DNA from: Shouchella hunanensis
GTDB taxonomy: Bacteria; Bacillota; Bacilli; Bacillales; Bacillaceae_D
NCBI RefSeq assembly: GCF_028735875.1
Contig: NZ_CP117834.1
Coordinates: 2,530,001 to 2,594,000, forward strand
Direction: 5' to 3'
DNA length: 64,000 nucleotides
Shown: positions 41,891-51,171 of the stretch, piece by piece
How positions within the stretch are numbered: the stretch's first letter is position 1
Layout: each line of letters opens with the position of its first letter
Made by a program: the position numbers and the translations under genes
Notes under the pieces: model-generated
What the model was told of the DNA's origin: nothing
Database searches by the model: none
The model's input: the letters and a program-made list of their open reading frames with translations, nothing else

Positions 41891-42274
41891 TTAAATAAAA
41901 TCAGGACGTATATATTCAGTTTGACCAAACCATGCGTGTCGTCGATGGGAGACAAATTGGTAGACGATCTGACCGATTGCTTCAACAGCTGCTGGTTTCA
42001 TTAACAAGGCAACCCATATTAGACTAGGTAATGATGAGAGGATTTCACGAATGGCTGGGAAACCAACGAGCACATGACCGTGTTTTGTTAATACATAGAT
42101 TTCTTTTTCCATATCAGCAAAATACGTGCGAGCTTTTTGCCTTGTTGAAGGTCGGACTTCTTGAACAGGAATCCAACGTAGACAATTGTCTCGATCAAAA
42201 AAACGCAAAGTTTTTTTGATGGTCTGGCATAAAGGACACTGGGCATCGTAGAAAACGGTATGTTGTTGGCTCAT
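41891..42274 (-). CDS. DCC-family thiol-disulfide oxidoreductase-like protein (DUF393)
   Basis: 127 residues. The N-terminal motif FYDAQCPLCQ, with the CxxC pair at about 13 and 16, defines this family of thioredoxin-fold proteins. Aromatic and hydrophobic segments in the C-terminal half suggest membrane association. Its role in bacilli is not known. GATGAGGTGAAAAAAT precedes ATG. It lies between the repetitive protein and a Gfo/Idh/MocA gene on the same strand, with a terminator of its own. Confidence 0.82.
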   Translation of the reverse strand: MSQQHTVFYDAQCPLCQTIKKTLRFFDRDNCLRWIPVQEVRPSTRQKARTYFADMEKEIYVLTKHGHVLVGFPAIREILSSLPSLIWVALLMKPAAVEAIGQIVYQFVSHRRHAWFGQTEYIRPDFI

Positions 42275-42317
42275 ATTTTTTCACCTCATCCATCCCATTT
42301 CCCTTAGGTTGTTTACG

Positions 42318-43334
42318 TTAAACCGTTGTATGCTTTTTATTCCCTAATTCAATCCGCTTACCAGCTTCAGATGACTGAATAGCTGCTTCGTTTATACGTG
42401 TAAGTAAGCGCATATCCTCTCGTGTTATGCGTGGTTCTTCTCCGTTCTCAATGTGCGCAACCCATTGGCTCATCGCACTTGGAGCTTGTTCAGGTAACTC
42501 TGGAGTGATCCATCCACTTTCATCTAAATGAGTTGATTGGATACGTAATGAACGCTCTTCAACAAGAATGGTTCCGTCCGTTCCGTGTAATTCAAGAATA
42601 AATGGACTCTTTGAGGCGATAAAACCGGCTTCAATGGTTGCGGTTGCACCGGAAGCATAGCGCACGATCACCGTTGCATGATCATCTACAGGTTTGTCTG
42701 TGTAGGATGCCATATCGGCATAAAGGGATACAGCATCGCCACCAAATCGATTCGTTAAATAAATAGGATGTGCGCCAAGGTCGATTAAAGCACCACCACC
42801 ACATTGTTCTTTATTAAAGAAATGAGAAGGGAGCCAACCGTTAGGATGTGATTCTGTAGGAAGCGCTCCACCATGTTCAAGGCGACAACGGATAGATGTA
42901 AGCTCCCCAAGTAAACCTTCTTGTAGCGCTTGTTCTGCATAGAGATAGGTTGGATCATTTAAACGCGGTAAAGACAGCATTAACGAGACGTTGTGCTCAT
43001 CCACACTAGTAAAAATGTCTTCAACATCTTCCTCCGTAAGCGCTAACACTTTTTCGGAAAAAATATGCTTCTTTGCTTTCGCTGCCGCAAGGATGACTTC
43101 TTTATGCATGGCGGTAGGTGTGTCTACGATGACGGCATCAACATCTTCTCTTGCTAAGGTATACTCTAGGCTGTTTTCAAAATCAACACCAAGCTCATCC
43201 GCCCATCTTTTTCCTCTAGCAGGGTCTTCATCCCAAACCACTGTAATAGCAATTGATGGATTCTTACTTGCTTCTCTAGCATAGTCGTCAGCATGAACAT
43301 GCCAACGGCTTAATAAAGCAACTCGTATCATCAT
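42318..43334 (-). CDS. Gfo/Idh/MocA-family oxidoreductase
   Basis: About 338 residues. N-terminal Rossmann domain (MIRVALLSRWHVHADDY, with DTPTAMHKEV in the NAD site) and C-terminal substrate domain with the catalytic Lys in HIFSEKVLALTEEDV. The usual GxGxxG is replaced by LLSRWHVHA, an uncommon variant. Substrates are probably cyclitols or sugars oxidised with NAD. ATG 43334 or 43331, both behind GAGGAGGAGTTT. It follows the AraC gene on the same strand by about 75 bp and may belong to its regulon. Confidence 0.82.
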   Translation of the reverse strand: MMIRVALLSRWHVHADDYAREASKNPSIAITVVWDEDPARGKRWADELGVDFENSLEYTLAREDVDAVIVDTPTAMHKEVILAAAKAKKHIFSEKVLALTEEDVEDIFTSVDEHNVSLMLSLPRLNDPTYLYAEQALQEGLLGELTSIRCRLEHGGALPTESHPNGWLPSHFFNKEQCGGGALIDLGAHPIYLTNRFGGDAVSLYADMASYTDKPVDDHATVIVRYASGATATIEAGFIASKSPFILELHGTDGTILVEERSLRIQSTHLDESGWITPELPEQAPSAMSQWVAHIENGEEPRITREDMRLLTRINEAAIQSSEAGKRIELGNKKHTTV

Positions 43335-43409
43335 AAACTCCTCCTCGTTTTGAATTACCATTCATACTAGCTATCGATTTCAAAACTGTCAAGACAAAAA
43401 AGTTTTATT

Positions 43410-44312
43410 TTATAACGACTTACTCGTAACCTTTTTGAAGCGCAAGGGAGATATGTGCTTTGCTTGCTTAAACTGAGAAATAAAGTAACTTGTGTTTGTA
43501 TAGCCAACAGAAGTGGCAATATCCGTAATCGACAAGTCCGTTGTTGTTAGTAGTTTTTCAGCCTCCGTAATGCGAACGTAATTAAGTAATTCAGTAAAAG
43601 AGCGCCCAGTAGTGGCTTTAATTTTTCTTGAGAAGTAGCTATAGCTTAAGTTACATGCATGTGCCGCTTCTTTTGCTGTTAAAGGAGTATGGTAGTTGCT
43701 TTCAATTAATTGAAAGGTTTGTCGCATAAGCTGAAGGTCGTCTTCACTCAAATCATCGTTTATGCCGACGGTTATCCCAACATCCCGCCAATGTCTTAGG
43801 ACAGCTAAAAAGATGGAACAAATATGAATACGGATAGCAAAATCAAACCCAAAGTCCTGCTTTGAAAACTCGGTCATAATGTTTGTAATACTTTTAGGAA
43901 TACTGGTGTTGGCAATTTCTTCTTTTTGTAGAAGAGTTTGTGGGCTTGATTTACCCATTGTGAACGGTAATACATATTTAGATTCAAATAAGGAGCGAGA
44001 CGTTGAATATAACACTTCAGGTTCAAGCTTAATAACGATATATTTAACGTCTCCTCCTTTCTCCGCATAGATGCCATGAACCTCTTGAGCGTTGATAATG
44101 ATTAAATCACCAGGTTTGAGTCTAAACGACTGACCGCTAACAAACACATACGCCGTTCCTGAAAAGCCATAAAGTAACTCGATGGCATCGTGAAAATGAG
44201 GACTTGCAATACGTCGATCAGGGAGGCTTTGTTCAATGTGACAATGGATGGGTTGTTTGATTTCATTTTCAAGTAACTTTTTTTCTTTGTATGCTTTACT
44301 TTGATCAAACAT
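43410..44312 (-). CDS. AraC-family transcriptional regulator with cupin sensor
   Basis: 300 residues. N-terminal cupin (about 20-135; HFHDAIELLYGFSGTAYVF, then LKPGDLIIINAQEVHGI) for sugar sensing and C-terminal double helix-turn-helix (about 200-297; TAKEAAHACNLSYSYFSRKI, then SITDIATSVGYTNTSYF). It is divergent from the isomerase and dehydrogenase pair at 44424 and upstream of another dehydrogenase, so it probably activates both. AAGGAGC lies just before its start codon. Confidence 0.88.
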   Translation of the reverse strand: MFDQSKAYKEKKLLENEIKQPIHCHIEQSLPDRRIASPHFHDAIELLYGFSGTAYVFVSGQSFRLKPGDLIIINAQEVHGIYAEKGGDVKYIVIKLEPEVLYSTSRSLFESKYVLPFTMGKSSPQTLLQKEEIANTSIPKSITNIMTEFSKQDFGFDFAIRIHICSIFLAVLRHWRDVGITVGINDDLSEDDLQLMRQTFQLIESNYHTPLTAKEAAHACNLSYSYFSRKIKATTGRSFTELLNYVRITEAEKLLTTTDLSITDIATSVGYTNTSYFISQFKQAKHISPLRFKKVTSKSL

Positions 44313-44423
44313 AAAAATGCTCCTTCATGACAAAAATTTTATATAATTGAATAGTTTTAGTATATAATCAATTGTTGAGTCATGATAGTCTATTAGTAGA
44401 TTCAGTACATTGGAGGTGGATTG

Positions 44424-45176
44424 ATGCCAAAAATTGGGCTGCAACTATATTCTATAAAAGAACGTTGTGCAGAGGATTTTTTTGGTGCGTTAGAGAAGGT
44501 TGCGGAAGCAGGCTATGATGGCGTTGAATTTGCAGGGTACTATGAGAAAACAAGCACGGATCTTTATAACACGTTAAAAGGTATCGGTTTACAAGCAGCA
44601 GGCAGTCATATATCAATTGAGCAGCTCGAATCAAATTTGGATCAAGTTATTGAGTACTCACACAAAATTGAAAGCCCTTACATCGTTTGCCCAGGTTTAC
44701 CTGATTCGTATCGCGATAATGCAGATGCTTATAAAAGAACGGCGGAGCTATTTACTAAAATAGGCGACAAAACGTCAGAGGCAGGCATTGCATTTGGTTA
44801 TCATAATCATGACATTGAATTAAAGAAATTTGAAGGTGAATATGGATTAGATTTGCTCTTTCGTTATTCAGATCCAAAAGCGGTATTTATGGAATTAGAT
44901 ACCTTTTGGCTAGAAGCAACAGGGTTGAAATCTGTCGATTGGATTCGTAAATATAAAGAACGTGTGAAGCTACTTCACATGAAAGATATGAATAATGCAC
45001 AAGACTTGCGAAATGTAGAAGTTGGATCAGGCATAATGGATTTTCATGCTATCCACCAAACGGCAAAAGCATATCAGGTAGACTGGTACACGGTGGAGCA
45101 AGAGGAATTTGATAAGGATGAGTTTGTCTCAATAAAAGAAAGCGCTACATTTTTGCAGCAACTACTTAAAGCATAG
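44424..45176 (+). CDS. Sugar phosphate isomerase/epimerase-like TIM-barrel protein
   Basis: About 250 residues of the AP_endonuc_2 family. PKIGLQLYSIKERCA at the start, GYHNHDIELKKFEG (metal ligands), MELDTFWLEATGLKS and LLHMKDMNNA mark the divalent-metal site. Relatives include IolE, IolI and hydroxypyruvate isomerases. Together with the adjoining Gfo/Idh/MocA genes it suggests use of inositol-like or 3-keto sugars. ATG 44424 follows GGAGGTGGATTG. It starts a two-gene operon. Confidence 0.85.
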   Translation: MPKIGLQLYSIKERCAEDFFGALEKVAEAGYDGVEFAGYYEKTSTDLYNTLKGIGLQAAGSHISIEQLESNLDQVIEYSHKIESPYIVCPGLPDSYRDNADAYKRTAELFTKIGDKTSEAGIAFGYHNHDIELKKFEGEYGLDLLFRYSDPKAVFMELDTFWLEATGLKSVDWIRKYKERVKLLHMKDMNNAQDLRNVEVGSGIMDFHAIHQTAKAYQVDWYTVEQEEFDKDEFVSIKESATFLQQLLKA

Positions 45177-45188
45177 AGGTGAATACGA

Positions 45189-46295
45189 ATGGAAAAACGT
45201 ACGATTCGAATTGGAATTATTGGCTGTGGAGGTATTGCGAATGGGAAACAAATGCCAAGCCTTGTTAAGCAAAAAGGTGTTGAACTCGTTGCCTTTTGCG
45301 ATATTGTGAAAGAAAAGGCAGAGAAAGCGGCTGCTGATTATGGTGTTGAAGGCGCAGATGTCTACACCGACTACCAAGAATTATTAAAGGATACATCAAT
45401 AGAAGTTATTCATGTATGTACACCGAATAAATCACATGCACCTATTTCGATTGCTGCTCTAGAATCAGGTAAACATGTTCTTTGTGAAAAGCCTATGGCA
45501 AAAACAGCCGCTGAAGCAAGGGAAATGGTTGAGACGGCAAAACGTACAGGTAAGAAATTAACAATTGGTTACGACAACCGCTATCGTCCAGATTCTCAGT
45601 ATTTAAAGCAGCTAGCAGAAGAAGGCGAATTTGGGGATATTTATTTTGCTAAAGCGCATGCGATCCGCCGTCGGGCAGTTCCGACATGGGGAGTGTTTTT
45701 AAATGAAGAAGAACAAGGCGGGGGTCCATTAATTGATATTGGTACACATGCACTTGATCTAACGCTTTGGACACTGGATAACTACAAAGTAAAAAGTGTT
45801 GTAGGAAATGTGTACTATAAATTATCAGACACAGAAAATGCTGCAAATGCCTTTGGACCTTGGGATCCAAAAGAATTTACAGTTGAAGACTCTGCATTTG
45901 CTTTCATTACAATGGAAAATGGAGCAACGGTCACGTTAGAAGCAAGTTGGGCATTAAATACGCTAGATGTGGATGAAGCGAAAACGACGCTTTGCGGTAC
46001 TGCAGCAGGAGCAGATATGCGCGATGGTTTGCGAATAAATGGTGAGAAATTGAGCCGTTTGTATGTAACGAAGCCGGACCTACAAGCTGGGGGTGTAGCG
46101 TATTACGATGGTGGCAGTGAAACGCAAGCAGACAAAGAAGCTAGACTGTGGATTGATGCGATTCGAAATGACACAGAACCAGTCGTTAAAGCGGAGCAAG
46201 CGCTTGTCGTAAGCGAAATTCTAGAAGCGATTTACGAGTCAGCTAAAACTGGGAAAGCGATTTATTTTAATGAGAAAAATCAAGCTCTCGTTTAA
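45189..46295 (+). CDS. Gfo/Idh/MocA-family oxidoreductase
   Basis: 368 residues. A canonical NAD fold (IGIIGCGGIANGKQMP, about 9-24), VCTPNKSHAPISIAALE, and the catalytic motif LCEKPMAKTAAEA with Lys about 100. GGPLIDIGTHALDLTLW carries the second catalytic histidine. It probably works with the TIM-barrel protein 12 bp upstream in cyclitol or sugar catabolism. AGAGGTGAATACGA precedes ATG. A terminator follows. Confidence 0.9.
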   Translation: MEKRTIRIGIIGCGGIANGKQMPSLVKQKGVELVAFCDIVKEKAEKAAADYGVEGADVYTDYQELLKDTSIEVIHVCTPNKSHAPISIAALESGKHVLCEKPMAKTAAEAREMVETAKRTGKKLTIGYDNRYRPDSQYLKQLAEEGEFGDIYFAKAHAIRRRAVPTWGVFLNEEEQGGGPLIDIGTHALDLTLWTLDNYKVKSVVGNVYYKLSDTENAANAFGPWDPKEFTVEDSAFAFITMENGATVTLEASWALNTLDVDEAKTTLCGTAAGADMRDGLRINGEKLSRLYVTKPDLQAGGVAYYDGGSETQADKEARLWIDAIRNDTEPVVKAEQALVVSEILEAIYESAKTGKAIYFNEKNQALV

Positions 46296-46304
46296 CGAGT
46301 AGAA

Positions 46305-46338
46305 AGTAGGTCGGATTTCAAACCGACCTGCTTTTTTA
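46305..46338 (+). terminator. Terminator of the isomerase-dehydrogenase operon
   Basis: GTAGGTCGG pairs with CCGACCTGC (one wobble) around eight bases, followed by TTTTTT. Confidence 0.82.
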
Positions 46339-46416
46339 TTGTAAACAAGAATAGCGTTTTATTCTTTTAAAAAAACTGAATTATTTATATAATGGATGCA
46401 AAGAGGGGTGATAAGA

Positions 46417-47988
46417 ATGGTACAGGACACATTAGTTATTCCAGAACATTACAACGTAGCCGTTGAAGTGGAGAAGAATGCGAATGGTAATCAGAAGGCA
46501 ATACTATGGCAAGGTCAAAACGGCAAGCAGATTGAATGGACATACAAAAGATTAATTGAATCCATGAACCAATATGCGAATACATTCGCATCTCTTGGAT
46601 TACGTAAAGGAGACCGGGTTCTCTTGTTATTTCCGCGTGTTCCAGAGGCGTACGCTACTTATTTAGCCTGTATAAAAGCTGGATTGGTTATCATTCCTTG
46701 CTCTGGTATGCTCCGTGCAAAGGATTTAGCATATCGGATCCAACATGCGGAAGCCGCTGCCGTTATTGCTTATACTGGCTTAACGGATGAAGTTGACAAA
46801 ATGGATTCTACTCCGACATTAAAGGTGAAGCTAGTCGTTGGTGATCAAAAAAGTGGTTGGGAAGATTTAAGATCGTTAGCGGAAAATGAAAGCGTTTCCT
46901 TTGAGTGTAGCACTCATAGAGATGATCTGGCCTTTTTACCATATACATCTGGTACAACCGGAAATCCCAAAGCAGTTGTACATACACATGGTTGGGCTTC
47001 TGCCCACCTGCGAACGGCTGCAACGGAATGGCTTGGTGTTAAGCAGCATGATATCGTATGGGCAACGGCTGCACCTGGATGGCAAAAGTGGGTATGGAGT
47101 CCATTTTTATCTGTTATCGGAAAGGGCGCAACAGCATTTATTTATGACGGACCATTTGATGCCAAAACGTATTTATCTCTTATCGAAGAGCATAACGTTT
47201 CTGTTTTTTGTGCGACACCAACGGAGTATCGAATGTTAGCAAAAGAAGAGACGTTATCTACGTATCGTTTGTCTTCCATTCGGGAAGCTGTTTCAGCAGG
47301 AGAACCGCTAAACCGAGCTGTGATCTCTACCTTTGGAGATTTATTTCGTATCACCGTTCGTGACGGTTACGGACAAACGGAAAACACGCTTTTGATCGGG
47401 ACAATGATTGGTATGGAGGCGAGACCTGGATCAATGGGAAAGCCTACAGCAGGGAATGGCGTGCATATTATTAATGAGGAAGGACGAGAAACAGATGTAG
47501 ATGAAATTGGCATGATTGCTGTTCATAAAGATTCACCAGCGTTGTTTAAACGATATGATAAAGATGAAGAAAGAACGAAAGCATCTTTTTTAGGGGATTA
47601 TTATGTAACTGGTGATCAAGCAAGAAGAGATAAAGACGGCTACTTTTGGTTTGAAGGAAGAGGCGACGATATTATCATCTCGTCTGGTTACACAATCGGT
47701 CCGTTCGAAGTGGAAGATGCGCTAACGAAACATCCAGCGGTAAAAGAATGCGCTGTTGTCGCAAGTCCTGATGAAATAAGAGGGAGCATTGTAAAGGCGT
47801 ACGTGGTACTTAATCAAGAACCGTCTTCGTTAGACGAACTTACCGTCACATTGCAAGAGTTTGTGAAGCAAGAAACAGCACCATACAAATACCCTCGTCA
47901 AATTGAATATATAAAAGAACTGCCGAAAACGATATCAGGAAAAACAAGAAGAATAGAATTACGTATGCGAGAACAAGGAAGAGGTTAA
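46417..47988 (+). CDS. Acyl-CoA synthetase, AMP-forming (acetyl/medium-chain type)
   Basis: About 523 residues of the ANL superfamily. The AMP-binding motif is FLPYTSGTTGNPKAVVHTHG (about 178-197), followed by RDGYGQTEN, the hinge YFWFEGRGDDIIISSGY and the catalytic Lys near the end (LPKTISGKTRR). It activates a carboxylate to its CoA thioester. Acetate, propionate or a medium-chain acid are all possible; the length is shorter than AcsA. ATG 46417 follows GAGGGG by eight bases. A cre-like sequence lies inside at 46887. Confidence 0.88.
   Translation: MVQDTLVIPEHYNVAVEVEKNANGNQKAILWQGQNGKQIEWTYKRLIESMNQYANTFASLGLRKGDRVLLLFPRVPEAYATYLACIKAGLVIIPCSGMLRAKDLAYRIQHAEAAAVIAYTGLTDEVDKMDSTPTLKVKLVVGDQKSGWEDLRSLAENESVSFECSTHRDDLAFLPYTSGTTGNPKAVVHTHGWASAHLRTAATEWLGVKQHDIVWATAAPGWQKWVWSPFLSVIGKGATAFIYDGPFDAKTYLSLIEEHNVSVFCATPTEYRMLAKEETLSTYRLSSIREAVSAGEPLNRAVISTFGDLFRITVRDGYGQTENTLLIGTMIGMEARPGSMGKPTAGNGVHIINEEGRETDVDEIGMIAVHKDSPALFKRYDKDEERTKASFLGDYYVTGDQARRDKDGYFWFEGRGDDIIISSGYTIGPFEVEDALTKHPAVKECAVVASPDEIRGSIVKAYVVLNQEPSSLDELTVTLQEFVKQETAPYKYPRQIEYIKELPKTISGKTRRIELRMREQGRG
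46887..46900. promoter_or_regulatory. Possible cre site inside the acyl-CoA synthetase gene
   Basis: TGAAAGCGTTTCCT matches the CcpA consensus except for its last base. Intragenic cre sites can block elongation, but coding sequence can also produce such matches by chance. Confidence 0.3.
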
Positions 47989-47999
47989 GAAGTAGCATT

Positions 48000-48046
48000 A
48001 GGGCTGTGTGGCAAGGTAGAATATCCTTTTACCATAGCCCTTTTTC
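48000..48046 (+). terminator. Terminator after the acyl-CoA synthetase gene
   Basis: AGGGCT pairs with AGCCCT at the base of a longer imperfect stem (48000-48041), followed by TTTTT. Confidence 0.6.
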
Positions 48047-48278
48047 GAATGGATCAATAAGATAAGGGATAATGATGATTTGAATGATTTCTACTGAGTG
48101 TGAGTCTGTGTAAACGAGTAATGTATAGATTGAGTAGTTTGGAGGGTCTCCGTAATAAAGAGAAGGAGTTTGATTTTTAAGCTAATGTCCTTTTCATGTA
48201 GATAATCAGGAAACGAGTATGGCAAAAACAAAGAATATGGTAGGCTTAAAGAGAGAAAGGGTAAAAGGAGTGAGTGGG

Positions 48279-49232
48279 TTGACAACAGAACCAATCTTTT
48301 TTTCCCCCGTTCTGCAAGAACGAATTTGGGGTGGACAAAAGCTAGCGCAATTTGGGTATGACTTACCGAGTTTACATACAGGAGAATGTTGGGGAATATC
48401 TGCGCATCCAAATGGATTAAGTACAGTACGTAATGGGCTTTATAAAGGGAAATCATTGCTTGAGTTATGGGAGAATCATGCGGAACTTTTTGGAGGAAAC
48501 ACAAAAGGGAGCTTTCCTCTATTGGTTAAAGTGCTAGATGCTTCCGCAGATTTATCGGTTCAGGTTCATCCAAATGATGCTCAAGCGGCTCAACTTGAAG
48601 AGAATGAAGCATACGGAAAAACCGAGTGTTGGTATGTTATTGAAGCAGAAGAAAATGCAGAGCTTATTTTAGGACATACGGCAAAATCAGAAGCTGAATT
48701 TAATGAGAAAATAGAAGCGGGGGAATGGAATGAGCTATTTCATCGCATTCCAATTCGATCTGGCGACTTTTTTCATGTTCCAAGCGGTACGATTCATGCA
48801 ATTGGAGCAGGAACACTCATCTTAGAAACGCAGCAAAGTTCAGATACAACATACCGCGTATATGATTTTGATCGTACAGACGAAAAAGGAAATAAGCGTC
48901 AGTTGCATCTTGAGAAAGCGAAGCAAGTAACGCAAATTCCAGATAGAAAAGCGCGAACAAACACAAAAACGGTAAGAAAAGATAAGGGTTGCACAATTAC
49001 AGAACTGATTGCATCACCCTATTTTACAGTGTATCACGGTCAAATCACCTCTTATTGGAATGCGGCGGTTGAAGCCGATTATCTTTTAGTGTCTGTAATA
49101 AAAGGATCTGGAGAATTAACGGTACGAGATAAGTCTTTTCCATTAAAAAAGGGGGACCATTTACTGTTACCAGTAGATGCGACAACGTTTGAGATACATG
49201 GAGAGCTAGACTTCATCGCAAGCCATGCGTAA
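48279..49232 (+). CDS. manA: Mannose-6-phosphate isomerase, class I
   Basis: About 317 residues from TTG 48279, which follows AAAGGAG by eight bases and gives MTTEPIFFSPVLQERIWGG, like B. subtilis ManA as I remember it. Zinc ligands appear in VQVHPNDAQA and FFHVPSGTIHAIG. It interconverts mannose 6-phosphate and fructose 6-phosphate for mannose use or GDP-mannose supply. Upstream in-frame ATG 48219 has no ribosome binding site. A small membrane protein gene follows. Confidence 0.92.
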   Translation: MTTEPIFFSPVLQERIWGGQKLAQFGYDLPSLHTGECWGISAHPNGLSTVRNGLYKGKSLLELWENHAELFGGNTKGSFPLLVKVLDASADLSVQVHPNDAQAAQLEENEAYGKTECWYVIEAEENAELILGHTAKSEAEFNEKIEAGEWNELFHRIPIRSGDFFHVPSGTIHAIGAGTLILETQQSSDTTYRVYDFDRTDEKGNKRQLHLEKAKQVTQIPDRKARTNTKTVRKDKGCTITELIASPYFTVYHGQITSYWNAAVEADYLLVSVIKGSGELTVRDKSFPLKKGDHLLLPVDATTFEIHGELDFIASHA

Positions 49233-49259
49233 AAACGACTGATTCGATAGGGGATAAAC

Positions 49260-49430
49260 ATGAATGGTTCGCTTCTTGTCAGCATGTTAGCTGGAATAGT
49301 CCTAGGGTTTGTAGCGGCTGAATCCATCGGAGCTTTGTTAGGATTATGTGCAGGTATACTTTTTCACATTGCTAATAGGCTTGATTCCATACATCAGGTC
49401 ATAAAAGAAAATGAAAAAAGAAGCGAGTGA
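49260..49430 (+). CDS. 56-residue small membrane protein after manA
   Basis: ATG follows ATAGGGGATAAAC. The protein starts MNGSLLVSMLAGIVLGFVAA, has two short Gly/Ala-rich hydrophobic segments (about 4-20 and 24-38) and a charged tail. Its stop lies inside the hairpin that terminates the opposite BCCT gene. Function is unknown; the binding site and composition support a real gene. Confidence 0.6.
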   Translation: MNGSLLVSMLAGIVLGFVAAESIGALLGLCAGILFHIANRLDSIHQVIKENEKRSE

Positions 49431-49453
49431 GGATGCCTCACTTCGCTTCTTCT
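49411..49453 (-). terminator. Terminator of the BCCT gene, overlapping the end of the small membrane protein gene
   Basis: On the minus strand AAGAAGCGAAGTGAGG pairs with CCTCACTCGCTTCTT (one bulge) around CAT, followed by TTTTTC. Confidence 0.8.
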
Positions 49454-50955
49454 TTCTGTTGAATACGTAATAGTCGTTTCGCTGTCAACGGAGCTAGCCA
49501 GAGTGTTGGTAGCATAAAGAGGGAAACCGGAACAGCGGTAAGAACGATGAAGGACTGTAGCGAATCAATACTACCTTCACCAATATAAAGAAGTGCAGCA
49601 GCAACAGCTCCGAAAATGAGGGCCCAAAAAATCCGGATAAATCGATCTGGGGTTTCCTTCCCAGTTATAATCATTGAAATGGAGTAAGAGATTGAATCTG
49701 CAGTTGTTGCTACAAACACGCATGTGACAAAAATAAACAAAAATGCAAATAAAGCACCTAGTGGTAGCTGATTGACAATGGCAAAGATGGAAGCAGGAAG
49801 GCCACCCTCATTTAATGGATCACTAACAGATCCAGGTTCGCTCATTTCGTAAAAAATGCCTGTACCGCCAACGACAGTAAACCAGAAGTTCGTGACAACA
49901 GGTGCTAAAAATGCAACCGTTAAGAATAGCTCACGTATGGTTCGTCCGTCGGATATTCTAGAAATGAAAATCGCCATAATCGGTCCATATCCAATAAACC
50001 AGCCCCAGAAGAAAATAGTCCAGCCTGAAAGCCACCCTTCATCTCCTCTATATAAGCTCATTGGAAAGAAGTTTTGCATGTAAGAGCCATAGCTCGTTAC
50101 AAATGAATCAATAATAAAACGGGCGGGTCCTAGAATCAAAATGGCAATAGCAAGAATAACTGTAATAATGACGTTAAACCGACTTAACCACTGAATTCCT
50201 TTATGGATTCCAGTTGCTGCTGATACTGCTGCAATGCCGACTAAAAAGAAAATCATCGCAAAATGTATCGCAAATGTGTCTGGTAAGCCGAAAAGCATAT
50301 TCAAACCGTATCCAGCTTGTAATCCTAAAAATCCAATTGGTCCAATTGTTCCTGCACAAGCGGCTAAAATAGAAAAGACATCAATCAGTGTGCCTAAGAC
50401 ACTTTTATGCATAATCTTTTCTCCAAAGAGTGGATAAAGCAGTGCTCGTGGCTTAAGGGGCTGTCCTTTCTTTTTTGCATACATGAGAACAACAACGCCA
50501 AGTGTACCTAAAATACTCCAAGCAAGAAAGCCCCAATGCAAGAATCCAGTTGACAAACCAGCCTGAATGGCTGTAGCCGCACTACCGGTTTCACTGTACA
50601 TAGGCGGAGTATCTAAATAATGATACATCGGTTCGGCCGCTGCCCAAAATACCCCACCACCAGCAAGAAGTGTAATCATGATCATTGAAAACCATTTAAA
50701 GAAAGAAAACGTTGGTTTGGATGAATCGCCTAATCGTACCTTTCCTAATTCGGTAAGGCTCATGAAGACGGCGATAATAAATGTAAGAATCATCAGTACT
50801 TGCCAGAATGCACCAAAAGTTAAAGATGACCAGGCAAATGCTGTATTGACTAGATTACCGACGAAGCCTGCATTTACGAGTGAAGCAATAACGAATACGA
50901 GTAAAAAGCCACCAGATATCGCAAAGACAGGCCAGTCTAATTTTAAATTTTTCAA
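49438..50955 (-). CDS. BCCT-family osmolyte transporter (OpuD/BetT-like)
   Basis: 505 residues with twelve transmembrane segments. The family Trp-rich signature is WTIFFWGWFIGYGPIMAIFIS in the eighth membrane segment region, and GGGVFWAAAEPMYHYL is also typical. Such carriers take up glycine betaine, choline or carnitine with Na+ or H+. The C-terminus is short, so osmosensing as in BetP is unlikely. AGGAGGAACAATTG precedes ATG. It is divergent from the ABC importer at 51172. Confidence 0.92.
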   Translation of the reverse strand: MKNLKLDWPVFAISGGFLLVFVIASLVNAGFVGNLVNTAFAWSSLTFGAFWQVLMILTFIIAVFMSLTELGKVRLGDSSKPTFSFFKWFSMIMITLLAGGGVFWAAAEPMYHYLDTPPMYSETGSAATAIQAGLSTGFLHWGFLAWSILGTLGVVVLMYAKKKGQPLKPRALLYPLFGEKIMHKSVLGTLIDVFSILAACAGTIGPIGFLGLQAGYGLNMLFGLPDTFAIHFAMIFFLVGIAAVSAATGIHKGIQWLSRFNVIITVILAIAILILGPARFIIDSFVTSYGSYMQNFFPMSLYRGDEGWLSGWTIFFWGWFIGYGPIMAIFISRISDGRTIRELFLTVAFLAPVVTNFWFTVVGGTGIFYEMSEPGSVSDPLNEGGLPASIFAIVNQLPLGALFAFLFIFVTCVFVATTADSISYSISMIITGKETPDRFIRIFWALIFGAVAAALLYIGEGSIDSLQSFIVLTAVPVSLFMLPTLWLAPLTAKRLLRIQQKEEAK

Positions 50956-51171
50956 TTGTTCCTCCTGAATTCAGTCATAAGTTTGGAATGTTATCATACA
51001 TCCATCACTGTGACAAGTAACAGTAATCTATTCCATTATTTTGAATAAAAAACATGATTTTATCCGAAGCGAATGATTCTAATTGACGATTATCGTGACA
51101 TCCCTTACACTTAAAAAAAACTATAATTCTTATTATATTAGTAGGTATTATTGGTATTTGGGGGTGCAAAG

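Noticed and set aside
48091-48504. 137-codon minus-strand frame over the 5' part of manA
   Set aside because: It is antisense to the well-supported ManA coding sequence, has no ribosome binding site and gives a low-complexity Leu/Ser/His-rich product.
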